Shown piece by piece: positions 23,564 to 32,293 of a stretch of 64,000 bases of DNA; the stretch's first letter is position 1; each line of letters starts with the position of its first letter. Both the position numbers and the translations under genes were made by a program. The DNA is from Chryseobacterium cucumeris (GTDB taxonomy: Bacteria; Bacteroidota; Bacteroidia; Flavobacteriales; Weeksellaceae), in the NCBI RefSeq assembly GCF_001593385.1, contig NZ_LUVZ01000043.1, forward strand, positions 310,001-374,000. The letters are read 5' to 3'. The notes beneath the pieces were generated by a model that made no database searches, was not told the DNA's origin, and saw nothing but the letters and a program-made list of their open reading frames with translations.

Positions 23564-23582
23564 CATTTAAAAACTAATTTCT

Positions 23583-24119
23583 ATGGACAATAACCTTATT
23601 TCATTGGAGTATATTTTTATTACTTCAATAGTGATCGCTTTATCCTTTACAGGATGTATTTATGGCATTGCATACTATCTTTCTTATGATAATTTTAGTA
23701 TGACTGCAGTTGCTTTTTTCCCTATTCTATCATTGTTTATTGCTTTTATGATCGCTGCAATTATTTTGTTTCTGTCACTAAAGAAATATAAGAAGGTAAA
23801 ACAGGTAAATCATATCGCCAATTTTTATTATGTGATTTGTACCTTCATTCTTAGCGCCATCATGATTTTTTTGATCGATGTTTTCGTGTATGCTTTAATT
23901 GATAAAACATTATCTTTAAAATATGCTGAAACATTGCAGATGATATCCAGACAATATGCGGTAACCTCAAAAAATATTGATTACATGAAAAAAATTCCAT
24001 TTATTCTTCAAAGTGGAGTCATGATATTTACAGGGCTTTTGGCAGGGTCATTTTCTTCGTTATTCATTTTATCACAATATAAAAACATAAAAACGCAGCC
24101 AGACTTGCAATCTATTTAA
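23583..24119 (+). CDS. Four-helix membrane protein of unknown function, candidate immunity protein
   Basis: A protein of 178 residues with four hydrophobic helices in two pairs: residues about 10-35, 43-68, 82-110 and 145-168. It contains VIALSFTGCIYGIAYYLSY and FFPILSLFIAFMIAAIILF. This size and topology resemble the DUF4199-type proteins of Bacteroidota. A small polytopic protein beside a membrane-active peptide and its ABC transporter is a usual place for immunity, as with SdpI in Bacillus, but no SdpI similarity is visible. The function remains open. Confidence 0.7.
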   Translation: MDNNLISLEYIFITSIVIALSFTGCIYGIAYYLSYDNFSMTAVAFFPILSLFIAFMIAAIILFLSLKKYKKVKQVNHIANFYYVICTFILSAIMIFLIDVFVYALIDKTLSLKYAETLQMISRQYAVTSKNIDYMKKIPFILQSGVMIFTGLLAGSFSSLFILSQYKNIKTQPDLQSI

Positions 24120-24130
24120 AAATTTACAAA

Positions 24131-24457
24131 ATGAAAGTTATTATTTATGATTCTGAATGTAAGTTTTGCACAAGGTTTTCCAAATGGAGCCAATCTAACG
24201 TTAAAACACTGGAAATCATTTCCGTAAGAAACAAAGAAGCAAGGAAAATTCTTCGTGATAAAGGAATTAAGTTTATAGATCTTCAGACCATCTATTTTGT
24301 GAATGATAATGAAGTCTGGGTACGTTCGAAGGCAATATTTGAAATATTTGCCCACTTTACTTCTCCCTGGAGAATTATTTCTTTTTTCTCTTTTTTACCT
24401 ACTCCCTTCACGGATTTTTGGTATAAAATTTTTGCAAAATACAGATACAAATTTTAA
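24131..24457 (+). CDS. DCC family thiol-disulfide oxidoreductase-like protein
   Basis: A protein of 108 residues with the N-terminal signature of the DCC / DUF393 family: VIIYDSECKFCTRFSKW (C-x-x-C at residues 12-15), followed by a thioredoxin-like layout. These proteins often stand next to HTTM membrane proteins. The gene is 11 bases after the four-helix protein gene and 10 bases before a GLPGLI gene, so it belongs to the operon. It could keep redox state for maturation of the peptide, although the peptide has no cysteine. It could also serve the HTTM protein. Confidence 0.85.
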   Translation: MKVIIYDSECKFCTRFSKWSQSNVKTLEIISVRNKEARKILRDKGIKFIDLQTIYFVNDNEVWVRSKAIFEIFAHFTSPWRIISFFSFLPTPFTDFWYKIFAKYRYKF

Positions 24458-24467
24458 AAATTAACCC

Positions 24468-25325
24468 ATGAAATACTTATTGATACTACCGTTATTCTTT
24501 TTAACCACTATCAAAATCAAAGCTCAGGAGATCAATCGTTTTTTCTATGAAGTACAATATAAACCTAAAAAAGATTCTACAAGAAATGAAACTGCAATGA
24601 TGGTTTTAGATATTAAAAAAGATCAATCGATTTTTAAAGATTATCAATTAATTGTTTCAGATTCAATCTCCAACGAAGTATTTAAAAAAATGCAAAAAAC
24701 AGGCATTTACGAAAATCAGTCAGCACCTCCGAATGTCAGATTTACCTATTCTGTAACAAAAAAATATCCTGACATGGAAGTTCAATATACTGAAGATATT
24801 ATGAACGGATTGACTCCTCTTACCTTTGGCTATCAGGAAAAAATAAATTTTGATTGGAAAGTTCAGAAAGAAAAGCAAAAAATCGGCGAATATAATGCCC
24901 AAAAAGCTATAGTAAATTTTGCGGGAAGAAAATGGGTTGCCTGGTTTTGTCCTGATCTTCCTTTTAATGACGGTCCTTATAAATTTAATGGTTTACCTGG
25001 ATTAATTGTAAAAATAGAAGATGATCAACACAATTATTCATTTACCTTAAAAGGAAATAAAAAAGCGAAAGATAACAGTGAAGATTCACTTGTTAAAAAG
25101 TTCACCAATGGTAATGTGAAAATAGTAGAAAAAGTAAAATTTATAAAAACCTTTGAAAATTACAAACAGGATCCTTTAGCTGCCATGAGAAATGAGCTAA
25201 CTCCTCAATTATTAAGTATGACAATGCCTGGAACTGACATGAAGGTAAAGGACTTTATTGAGAAACAAGGGAAGGAAATAAAAGAATCTTACAAGCTTAA
25301 CAATAATCCTATTGAAAAAGAATAA
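24468..25325 (+). CDS. GLPGLI family secreted protein at end of SDP-like operon
   Basis: A protein of 285 residues with a signal peptide (MKYLLILPLFFLTTIKIKAQ). It shows the family hallmark NDGPYKFNGLPGLIVKI at about 165-180, preceded by GRKWVAWFCPDLPF. It is the last gene of the cluster and lies 10 bases after the DCC gene. GLPGLI proteins have no proven function. Their presence at the end of a peptide-export operon suggests a cell-envelope role. The paralogue at 7580-8428 has the same core block, GGLPGLI. Confidence 0.9.
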   Translation: MKYLLILPLFFLTTIKIKAQEINRFFYEVQYKPKKDSTRNETAMMVLDIKKDQSIFKDYQLIVSDSISNEVFKKMQKTGIYENQSAPPNVRFTYSVTKKYPDMEVQYTEDIMNGLTPLTFGYQEKINFDWKVQKEKQKIGEYNAQKAIVNFAGRKWVAWFCPDLPFNDGPYKFNGLPGLIVKIEDDQHNYSFTLKGNKKAKDNSEDSLVKKFTNGNVKIVEKVKFIKTFENYKQDPLAAMRNELTPQLLSMTMPGTDMKVKDFIEKQGKEIKESYKLNNNPIEKE

Positions 25326-25351
25326 TAAAGTTTTTTAATAAAAAATCTATA

Positions 25352-25388
25352 TGCAGGGCAGTATGTCCTACTTTTTTATAGCCCTGCA
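25352..25388 (+). other. Hairpin after the SDP-like operon
   Basis: TGCAGGGC pairs with GCCCTGCA across a 21-base loop, 27 bases after the GLPGLI stop. There is no U tract after the stem, so it is a weak terminator candidate or an mRNA 3' end hairpin. Confidence 0.4.
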
Positions 25389-25445
25389 CCAATATAGTAT
25401 TATCATTTAAACCTGAACCTGTATTTCAGTATATAGTTTTGGGAC

Positions 25446-25478
25446 ATAAAAAAAGCACCTACATTTTTGTAAGTGCTT
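25446..25478 (-). terminator. Terminator of tRNA-Met
   Basis: On the minus strand AAGCACTTACA pairs with TGTAGGTGCTT (11 bp with one T-G), followed by a run of T. It begins 9 bases after the end of the tRNA. Confidence 0.8.
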
Positions 25479-25487
25479 GATTTTTTG

Positions 25488-25561
25488 TGGTCCCACCTGG
25501 GCTCGAACCAGGGACCACCTGATTATGAGTCAGGTGCTCTAACCAACTGAGCTATAGGACC
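25488..25561 (-). tRNA. tRNA-Met (anticodon CAT)
   Basis: 74 bases with fully standard stems. The acceptor is GGTCCTA with TGGGACC, the D arm is GCTC...GAGC, and the anticodon stem is CCTGA with TCAGG around loop CTCATAA. The T stem is CCTGG with CCAGG around loop TTCGAGC. CCA is not encoded. The anticodon CAT means Met, either elongator or initiator, or Ile with modified C34. It serves as a local standard against which the odd tRNA-like genes at 585-3500 can be judged. Confidence 0.92.
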
Positions 25562-25623
25562 TCAAAACTTGGTTAAATTTTGTGTTTGCAAAAATAGTAA
25601 AATTTCTTTCACTACAAAATTTT

Positions 25624-26022
25624 TTATTGCTTTTCTTGGCAAAGTTCTACCAGCACTCCGTTTGTAGACTTGGGATGAAGGAATACAACTAATTTGTTAT
25701 CAGCACCTTCTTTCGGTTCTTCGGAGATAAACTGAAATCCTTCTTTTTTCAGTCTTTTCACTTCTTCCACGATATTTTCAACGCCAAATGCCAAATGATG
25801 GATACCTTCTCCCTTTTTATCTATAAATTTCGAAATCGGGCTCTCTGGATTACTGGCTTCCAAAAGCTCAATTTTACTTTCTCCTGTTTCATAGAAAGAA
25901 GTTACTACCCCTTCCCTTTCCACTGTTTCTTTTTTATAGGATTCTTTTCCTAATAATTTGGCAAAAAGTTCATCAGAAACTCCTAAAGATTTTACGGCAA
26001 TGCCAATATGTTCTAGTTTCAT
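25624..26022 (-). CDS. mce: Methylmalonyl-CoA epimerase
   Basis: A protein of 132 residues of the glyoxalase/VOC fold. It converts (S)- to (R)-methylmalonyl-CoA in propionyl-CoA and branched-chain metabolism. The metal ligands are visible as H5 in LEHIGIAV, a later H in GIHHLAFGV, and E in the terminal VLVELCQ. The length is normal for the family. It is transcribed divergently from rbfA, with 93 bases between the two starts, and convergently with nothing; tRNA-Met lies downstream on the same strand. Confidence 0.92.
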   Translation of the reverse strand: MKLEHIGIAVKSLGVSDELFAKLLGKESYKKETVEREGVVTSFYETGESKIELLEASNPESPISKFIDKKGEGIHHLAFGVENIVEEVKRLKKEGFQFISEEPKEGADNKLVVFLHPKSTNGVLVELCQEKQ

Positions 26023-26099
26023 AAATACTAATCAATATAATTAAATCGTAAATTTGATACTGTAGTTGAATTTCAAAGTATCAATTCAAACAAAAGTAC

Positions 26100-26107
26100 T
26101 AAATTTG
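26100..26107 (+). promoter_or_regulatory. -7 element for rbfA
   Basis: TAAATTTG matches TAnnTTTG exactly and ends 8 bases before the rbfA ATG, which would give a very short 5' leader. A TTG upstream (26066) is farther away than the consensus spacing. Confidence 0.45.
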
Positions 26108-26115
26108 CGGAAATT

Positions 26116-26475
26116 ATGGAAAGTAACAGACAAAGAAAAGTAGCACAGATCATTCAGGAAGACTTCGCAGAGCTTTTCCGCAAACAGGCTTCAGAAAGCA
26201 AACAGAGCATATTGGTATCTGTTTCAGATGTAAAAGTAACTGCTGACTTAGGAATTGCTAAGATTTATTTAAGCATTTTCCCACAGGAATTCCGTACCGC
26301 TGTGATGAAGGAGATTGAAGAAAACAAACCTCAATACAGAAACTTCATTGGCCAGAAAATGGCAAAACAGGTGCGTATTATTCCACAACTTAACTTTTAC
26401 CTGGATACCGCTCTTGATGATGTTGAAAGACTGGAAAGAGAATTAAGAGGTGAAGGCGACAATCCTGTTTTATAG
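26116..26475 (+). CDS. rbfA: Ribosome-binding factor A
   Basis: A protein of 119 residues of normal RbfA length with a KH-like fold. RbfA binds the 30S subunit and helps the late maturation of 16S rRNA, notably in the cold. The start MESNRQRKVAQIIQEDFAEL is typical, as is the central DVKVTADLGIAKIYLSIFP, and the C-terminal VRIIPQLNFYLDTALDDVERLE matches the conserved P-x-L-x-F-x-x-D block. Its stop is 3 bases before the start of the permease gene. Confidence 0.95.
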   Translation: MESNRQRKVAQIIQEDFAELFRKQASESKQSILVSVSDVKVTADLGIAKIYLSIFPQEFRTAVMKEIEENKPQYRNFIGQKMAKQVRIIPQLNFYLDTALDDVERLERELRGEGDNPVL

Positions 26476-26478
26476 ATC

Positions 26479-27684
26479 TTGAAGAATATTGCATTTTACA
26501 TAGCATCCAGATACCTTTTGGCTAAAAAGGGAAGTACTGCCGTTACGTTCATTACGTGGCTGGCTGTAGGTGCCATGACGGTTGCTGTGGCTGCAATGTT
26601 CGTCATTATTTCTGTTTTTTCAGGGCTTGAAGACCTGAACAAAGACCTTATTTCCAATCTTCACGCTGATCTTACGTTAAAAAGCACTTCCGGAAAAACC
26701 ATCAAAAATCTGGATAACGTCAGTAAAGTTTTGAGCAACAATAAGAAAATCAGCAGTTTTTCCCGCGTTATTGAAGAAAAAGTATATATCAGTTTCAACG
26801 GAAAGGGTGATATTGCTTACCTAAGAGGGGTAGATTCTGCTTATGTTAAGGTAAATCCTATTAATAAAGAAGTGTTTTACGGAACTTATCCAAGTTTCAA
26901 ATACTCGAATGAGGTATTGATGGAAAACAGTCTGGATAACAGACTTTCAATTCCTGTGGATTCTTCCAATCATTACGCAACCGTCTTTATGCCCAAACCG
27001 GGAACAGGGATTATCAGTAAGGAAGAAGACATTTATAATAAAAGAGATATTCTGGTAACAGGTGTCTTCCCGGGAAAAGACCAGCTGGACAATTACATCG
27101 TTTCTCCTATTGAGCTTACAGAAGAATTACTCACTCTTCCTAAAAAGTCTGCTTACCAGATTGTTATTAAACTGAAAAATCCGGAAAATGCCGATGCTGT
27201 AAAACAAAGCCTGCTTTCTTCTCTCGGAAAAAATATTGAGATCAAAACCAAAGAAGAGGAAAATGCTGCTTTCTGGAAAATGATTAATACAGAAAAGCTA
27301 TTCATTTACCTGATCTTTGCCTTGGTGATCTTTATTACGACTTTTAACCTTGCCGGAGCCATTATTATCCTTCAGCTTGACAAAAAAGAACAGGCAAAAT
27401 CATTGATATCTTTAGGCTTTCCTTTAAGCCATTTAAGAATGACCTATTTCTACACTGGCCTCCTGATTGTGATTTCAGGTGTGATTACCGGATTAATTCT
27501 TGGAACAGCACTTTGCTACTTCCAGCTTTATACAGAGTTCTTCAGAGCTAATGAGGTTTTGCCATTCCCGGTAAAAATTGTGGGAAAAAATTATCTTATT
27601 GTAGCCCTTACAGCTTCCTTGTTTGGAATAACTATTTCATGGTTCTTTTCAAAAATCAGTAAAGAATATATTACTAAAGGCTAA
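26479..27684 (+). CDS. LolC/LolE-like ABC transporter permease (FtsX family)
   Basis: A protein of 401 residues with a TTG start at 26479, three bases after the rbfA stop. The N-terminal block IASRYLLAKKGSTAVTFITW is diagnostic for the LolC/E type. A transmembrane helix lies at about 22-48, a periplasmic domain from 50 to 265, and three more helices at about 275-400, the standard FtsX layout. In proteobacteria the LolCDE complex frees lipoproteins from the inner membrane. The ATPase partner is not next to this gene. The lipoprotein role is expected from the family and not shown here. Confidence 0.88.
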   Translation: MKNIAFYIASRYLLAKKGSTAVTFITWLAVGAMTVAVAAMFVIISVFSGLEDLNKDLISNLHADLTLKSTSGKTIKNLDNVSKVLSNNKKISSFSRVIEEKVYISFNGKGDIAYLRGVDSAYVKVNPINKEVFYGTYPSFKYSNEVLMENSLDNRLSIPVDSSNHYATVFMPKPGTGIISKEEDIYNKRDILVTGVFPGKDQLDNYIVSPIELTEELLTLPKKSAYQIVIKLKNPENADAVKQSLLSSLGKNIEIKTKEEENAAFWKMINTEKLFIYLIFALVIFITTFNLAGAIIILQLDKKEQAKSLISLGFPLSHLRMTYFYTGLLIVISGVITGLILGTALCYFQLYTEFFRANEVLPFPVKIVGKNYLIVALTASLFGITISWFFSKISKEYITKG

Positions 27685-27763
27685 CATTTCAACTTTATAT
27701 ATTACATACAATTAATATACTTCGGTTTCATTTTTTCGTACCTTTACGCCCCAATTTTAAAAA

Positions 27764-29557
27764 ATGAAACAAATTTTATCTTTTTTTCTTTTAAGCGTTA
27801 CATTTATAAGCGCTTTGGCACAGGCTCCGGCTGGATATTATAACCAATCGCCGACCTTAACAGGTGCAGCTCTTAAAACAGCTCTTAAAACCATTATCAG
27901 TAATGGGCATATCGACAATGGTTACGGTGGCCTGTGGACAGGTTATGCTAACACAGACCGCGATTATTTCTATGAAAATGACGGAACTATTCTGGATATT
28001 TATTCTGAAAACCCCAATGGACCGGATCAGTATAATTTCACCCTGGGAACCAGTCAGTGTGGATCTGCCGGATATTCTAATGAAGGTGACTGCTACAATA
28101 GAGAGCACGTTGTTCCTCAAAGTTTGTTCAACAATGCTTCCCCAATGGTAGCTGACATTCATTTTATCCGTGCTACAGACGGAAAAGTAAACGGAATGAG
28201 ATCCAACTACCCTTTCGGAATTGTAGGAACACCTTCTTTTACTTCAAAAAATGGATCAAAACTAGGAAATTCGGTTTCTGCAGGATATGCAGGTACTGTA
28301 TTTGAACCCATTGATGCTTTCAAAGGAGACATTGCCAGAATGATCCTTTATTTCGTAACAAGATATGAAGACAAACTTCCTAATTTCACTACTGGTGACA
28401 TGCTTGGTAACACAACATTCCCGGGACTACAGCCTTGGGCACTTAATCAATATTTAGCATGGAATGCAATGGATCCCGTATCTCCGGAAGAAATTGCAAG
28501 AAACAATGCTTCTTATACTTACCAGGGAAACAGAAACCCTTTCATTGATCACCCCGAATATGTTACTCAGATCTGGGGAGCTCCGGTTGTTGATAACCAA
28601 GCCCCTACAGCTGCAACCAACCTTGTTGCCAGCAACCCAACTTCAAACTCTATTGCTTTAAGCTGGACAGCTGCTACAGATAATGTGGGAGTAACTTCGT
28701 ATGATATTTATGCCAACGGAACCTTAAAAGCTACTGTTTCAGGTACAACAACATCTACTATTGTTTCCGGATTATCACCATTGACTCAATACACATTCTA
28801 CATTATTGCTAAAGATGCTTTCGCAAACTCTTCCCCACAAAGTACAACAGCTACAGAAACAACTCTTGATGTACCTGCCGGAGGAGGAAACTGTGGAACT
28901 GAAAATTTCGAAATGATCACCGGTCCTGTAAATACATACATGACAGTAAACTGGACCAATAATGGAATTTCATGGACTGCTACAGACGCAAGAGTTGACC
29001 AGACCATCAATAATAAAGCCATTACCATAAAAAATGGAACTTTAACAAGTTCAACTTTCTCAGGTGGAGTTCAAAGCTTAACTTTAACAACTCAATTGAA
29101 ATTCTCCGGAAGCGCAGGATACTTCAATGTTCTTGTAAACGACGTCAATGTAGGAACCATTCCTTACAGTAATGTTGTTACTACAACTACCATTAATAAT
29201 ATAAATGTAAACGGAAATGCGGTGATTAAACTGACAAATTCGTCTACGTCCAACAGAGTTGCTCTGGATGATCTTAGCTGGACATGTTTCGGAACTACGT
29301 TAGCTACCGCTGAAAACCAAAAAGATACATCAGCAATTACCATCTACCCTAACCCGGTAAGAAATAATGAATTATTTGTAAAAGGAGAAAACCTTAGCAA
29401 AATTTCAAAAGCTGAGATCTATGATCTTTCAGGAAAACGAATTGAAACAATTGCAAATCCTTTCAAACATTCAAACAAAATTAATCTTAAAGGTATAGTA
29501 AAAGGAACTTATCTCCTTAAAACAGATAATTTCTCTACTAAATTTATCGTAGATTAA
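27764..29557 (+). CDS. T9SS-secreted endonuclease I with fibronectin type III domain
   Basis: A protein of 597 residues. It has a signal peptide (MKQILSFFLLSVTFISALA). An endonuclease I (EndA/NucM) domain spans about 30-270 with the active-site block GDCYNREHVVPQSLF. A fibronectin type III domain follows at about 280-370 (ATNLVASNPTSNSIALSW). A beta-rich region with two cysteines spans about 380-510, and a C-terminal type IX secretion sorting domain spans about 525-597 (ITIYPNPVRN, IYDLSGKRI, GTYLLKT). It is probably an extracellular nuclease used to feed on DNA or to loosen biofilm. A terminator follows. Confidence 0.92.
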   Translation: MKQILSFFLLSVTFISALAQAPAGYYNQSPTLTGAALKTALKTIISNGHIDNGYGGLWTGYANTDRDYFYENDGTILDIYSENPNGPDQYNFTLGTSQCGSAGYSNEGDCYNREHVVPQSLFNNASPMVADIHFIRATDGKVNGMRSNYPFGIVGTPSFTSKNGSKLGNSVSAGYAGTVFEPIDAFKGDIARMILYFVTRYEDKLPNFTTGDMLGNTTFPGLQPWALNQYLAWNAMDPVSPEEIARNNASYTYQGNRNPFIDHPEYVTQIWGAPVVDNQAPTAATNLVASNPTSNSIALSWTAATDNVGVTSYDIYANGTLKATVSGTTTSTIVSGLSPLTQYTFYIIAKDAFANSSPQSTTATETTLDVPAGGGNCGTENFEMITGPVNTYMTVNWTNNGISWTATDARVDQTINNKAITIKNGTLTSSTFSGGVQSLTLTTQLKFSGSAGYFNVLVNDVNVGTIPYSNVVTTTTINNINVNGNAVIKLTNSSTSNRVALDDLSWTCFGTTLATAENQKDTSAITIYPNPVRNNELFVKGENLSKISKAEIYDLSGKRIETIANPFKHSNKINLKGIVKGTYLLKTDNFSTKFIVD

Positions 29558-29579
29558 TTATTAAAAAATATTTCAAACC

Positions 29580-29608
29580 AAGACCGGATTTATCCGGTCT
29601 TTTTTTTA
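29580..29608 (+). terminator. Terminator after the endonuclease gene
   Basis: AAGACCGGA pairs with TCCGGTCTT (9 bp, 4-base loop), followed by eight or more T residues. aroE starts 11 bases later, so aroE must have its own promoter or depend on read-through. Confidence 0.85.
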
Positions 29609-29618
29609 TTTTTGATGT

Positions 29619-30356
29619 ATGGATTCCAATAAAAAATTAGGATTGATAGGACGAAATATTTCTTATTCTTTTTCTAAAAAATTCTTCGAAAACAAGTTCC
29701 AAAAGCTCATGCTGAAGAATTTCTCCTACGATATTTTTGATCTCAACGAAATCAATGAAGTAGAAAACCTTTTTGCTTCACCGGACTTGTTAGGATTCAA
29801 TGTGACCATCCCTTATAAGGAAAAAATAATCGATTATCTCGATGAACTAAGTGATGAAGCCGAGAAAATAGGTGCTGTCAATTGCGTTCTTATTCAGGAT
29901 GGCAAAAAAACAGGGTATAATACAGATGCGTTCGGTTTTGAAAAGACGCTTCTTTTGCACAAAAAACCTTCTCAGGATAAAGCACTGATCTTAGGAAACG
30001 GAGGGGCAGCAAAAGCCGTCAAATATGCATTGGACAAGAACAATATTCCTTCTGTAACTATTTCAAGGAGTACAGAAATCAATTATGAAAATCTTGATCA
30101 GGAAACTGTTGCAGAGCATAAAATTATTATCCAATGTACACCGGTAGGCACTTTCCCGAATGTGAAAGACTGTCTGAACTTTCCTTTTGACGGGCTTTCT
30201 TCAGATCATCTCGTTATTGATCTGATTTACAATCCAAACTATACCCAATTCATCATCAATGCCTCAGAAAAAGGAGCAAAAACAGTGAATGGGTACTATA
30301 TGCTTGAACAGCAAGCAGAAAAAGCTTGGGAAATTTGGAATTTTCAAAAAAAATAA
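29619..30356 (+). CDS. aroE: Shikimate dehydrogenase
   Basis: A protein of 245 residues that reduces 3-dehydroshikimate with NADPH in the chorismate pathway. The substrate-binding SYSFSKKFF (S-x-S) is at about 16, the catalytic lysine is in VTIPYKEK, and NCV and NTDAFGF carry the conserved Asn and Asp. The cofactor loop is GNGGAAKA, and the C-terminal YMLEQQAEKAWEIW is typical. It is slightly shorter than the usual 270, mainly in the second half. It is followed by a DUF349 gene on the same strand. Confidence 0.93.
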   Translation: MDSNKKLGLIGRNISYSFSKKFFENKFQKLMLKNFSYDIFDLNEINEVENLFASPDLLGFNVTIPYKEKIIDYLDELSDEAEKIGAVNCVLIQDGKKTGYNTDAFGFEKTLLLHKKPSQDKALILGNGGAAKAVKYALDKNNIPSVTISRSTEINYENLDQETVAEHKIIIQCTPVGTFPNVKDCLNFPFDGLSSDHLVIDLIYNPNYTQFIINASEKGAKTVNGYYMLEQQAEKAWEIWNFQKK

Positions 30357-30430
30357 CATAAATTAGTACTTTAATTGGCCTTAAAGCTATATTTAAAGGA
30401 TATTAACGCCACTCACATAAAAGATTTGCT

Positions 30431-32230
30431 ATGACTACAGAAAACAATCTTTCTGAAAACGAAGAAAAGAAAAATCCTAACGAAGTATCTCAGGACCCAT
30501 CAGAAAACACAGTTTCTCATGATGCAAACCAACATGAAGATGATGCAGAGCACCTGGATGAACATGAGGAAGAAATTTCCCTTGCCGATGCTTTAAAGGA
30601 AATGGAAAAAATCATCAACACTCCCAATGCCGGTGAGAACTTCAAAAGATTCAACCAGCTGAAAGAGAAAGCAAGTCATTATATCCATGATGAAGTGGAA
30701 GATAAAAAGCATGAATATGTAGAAGCGGGAAATCCAGCTGAAAATTTCAGCTACGAACACCCTTCTCAGGCTAAGTATTCTGCGTTGGTTAATATTTTCA
30801 AGGAAAAACATGACGACTTCCAGAAAGGACAGGAAGAAGAGCAAAAGAAAAACCTTGACCACCGTCAAAGCATAATCGAAAGACTTAAAAATCTATACAC
30901 CAGCTCAGAACCAGGAATCAATCTTTTCAGATCTATTCGTGAGATTAAAGAAGACTGGTCAAAAGCAGGACAGGTTGCAAAGTCTGAATTCAAAATTCTC
31001 AACAATAATTATTTCCACCACCTGAATCAGTTTTATCAGATGCTGGATCTTAATAAAGAATTTCTGGAGCAGGAATACAGCCACAATCTGGAAAAGAGAG
31101 AACATATTATTGCCCGCGCTAAAGAGCTGGAAAATGAACCCGTTATCCAGAAAGCTCTAAACGAACTTCAGTATCTTCATAAACTTTGGAAAGAAGAAGC
31201 AGAACCTGTTGCTGAAGAGTTCCGTGAGAAAACATGGGAAGAGTTTAAAGAAATTTCGAATAAAATTCACGAAAGAAAATCTGAACTTTCAGCTTCTATT
31301 GAAAAAGAACAGAGTGAAAATCTTGAAAAGAAAAATCAGATTATTGCAGAAATCAAGAAACTGTCTGAACCTTCGGAAACGCCAAACCACAACTACTGGC
31401 AGAATGCCATCAAAAGAGTGGAAGATCTGCGTTCTGAATTTTTAAAAACAGGAAGTGTTCCAAGAAAACTTTCCAATCAAAACTGGAATGATTTCAAAAC
31501 GACACTTAGAGGCTTTAATACAACGAAAAATAATTACTACAAATCGTTGAAAGGTTCTCAACAGGCAAATCTTGAAGAAAAACTTAAACTGATCCAGACT
31601 GCACAGGACAATATGAATAACGAGGAATGGGATATTGCTGTTCCGTTATTCAAAAAACTCCAGGAAGACTGGAAAAAAATCGGCCACGTTCCAAAGAGCA
31701 TGACCAATAAAATCTGGGATGAATTCCGTGACGCATGTAATGCATTCTTCAACAATTACAGAGAGAAGAGCAATACTTCTACCGACAACTGGAAAGAAAA
31801 TTATAAGAACAAAAAAGCTCTTCTTGATGAACTGAAAGAAGTTTCCAATGAAGAAGGAAGCATTGAAAGAATCGAGCAGATCAAAACTTCATGGAATAAT
31901 ATCGGAAAAGTTCCGAGAGATAAAATTTCAATCAACTCTGAATTCAACAAAACATTGAGAGAGAAATTGAAAATAAATAAGATCAACGAACTTGAACTGA
32001 AAGAAGAAGGTCTATCTGAAAACCAGCTTACCGACAAAGCAAGAAAGATCAAAAATCAAATCTCTGATCTTGAGGCAGAAATTGTTAAACTGGAAAACAA
32101 CCTTTCTTTCTTCAACAAACCGTCCAGAGAAAACCCTCTTTTAAAAGATACCTATAACACGATTGATGAGAAAAAAGCTCATCTTGAAACGTTAAAACAA
32201 AATCTTCACAGCATTATCAGCGGAGATTAA
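30431..32230 (+). CDS. DUF349 domain coiled-coil protein
   Basis: A protein of 599 residues, highly charged and helical, with no signal peptide. The first 60 residues are acidic (NQHEDDAEHLDEHEEE). Several DUF349 repeats of about 70 residues follow, each with a tryptophan core such as LQEDWKKIGHVPK, IKTSWNNIGKVPR and LRSEFLKTGSVPRK. Each ends in W-x-x-F or similar (IWDEFRDACNAFFNNYRE). The family is widespread in Bacteroidota and has no settled function. The charge pattern suggests a nucleic-acid or ribosome partner. It lies between aroE and ribD on the same strand. Confidence 0.88.
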   Translation: MTTENNLSENEEKKNPNEVSQDPSENTVSHDANQHEDDAEHLDEHEEEISLADALKEMEKIINTPNAGENFKRFNQLKEKASHYIHDEVEDKKHEYVEAGNPAENFSYEHPSQAKYSALVNIFKEKHDDFQKGQEEEQKKNLDHRQSIIERLKNLYTSSEPGINLFRSIREIKEDWSKAGQVAKSEFKILNNNYFHHLNQFYQMLDLNKEFLEQEYSHNLEKREHIIARAKELENEPVIQKALNELQYLHKLWKEEAEPVAEEFREKTWEEFKEISNKIHERKSELSASIEKEQSENLEKKNQIIAEIKKLSEPSETPNHNYWQNAIKRVEDLRSEFLKTGSVPRKLSNQNWNDFKTTLRGFNTTKNNYYKSLKGSQQANLEEKLKLIQTAQDNMNNEEWDIAVPLFKKLQEDWKKIGHVPKSMTNKIWDEFRDACNAFFNNYREKSNTSTDNWKENYKNKKALLDELKEVSNEEGSIERIEQIKTSWNNIGKVPRDKISINSEFNKTLREKLKINKINELELKEEGLSENQLTDKARKIKNQISDLEAEIVKLENNLSFFNKPSRENPLLKDTYNTIDEKKAHLETLKQNLHSIISGD

Positions 32231-32293
32231 TACATAACAAAATAAATAAAGGCGGAGCAAAGCAATTTGTCTTCGCTTTTTCTTTTTATACAT

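Noticed and set aside
25488..25561. Possible seventh unusual tRNA
   Set aside because: All arms and the CTCATAA loop are canonical; it is an ordinary tRNA-Met(CAT) with its own terminator.
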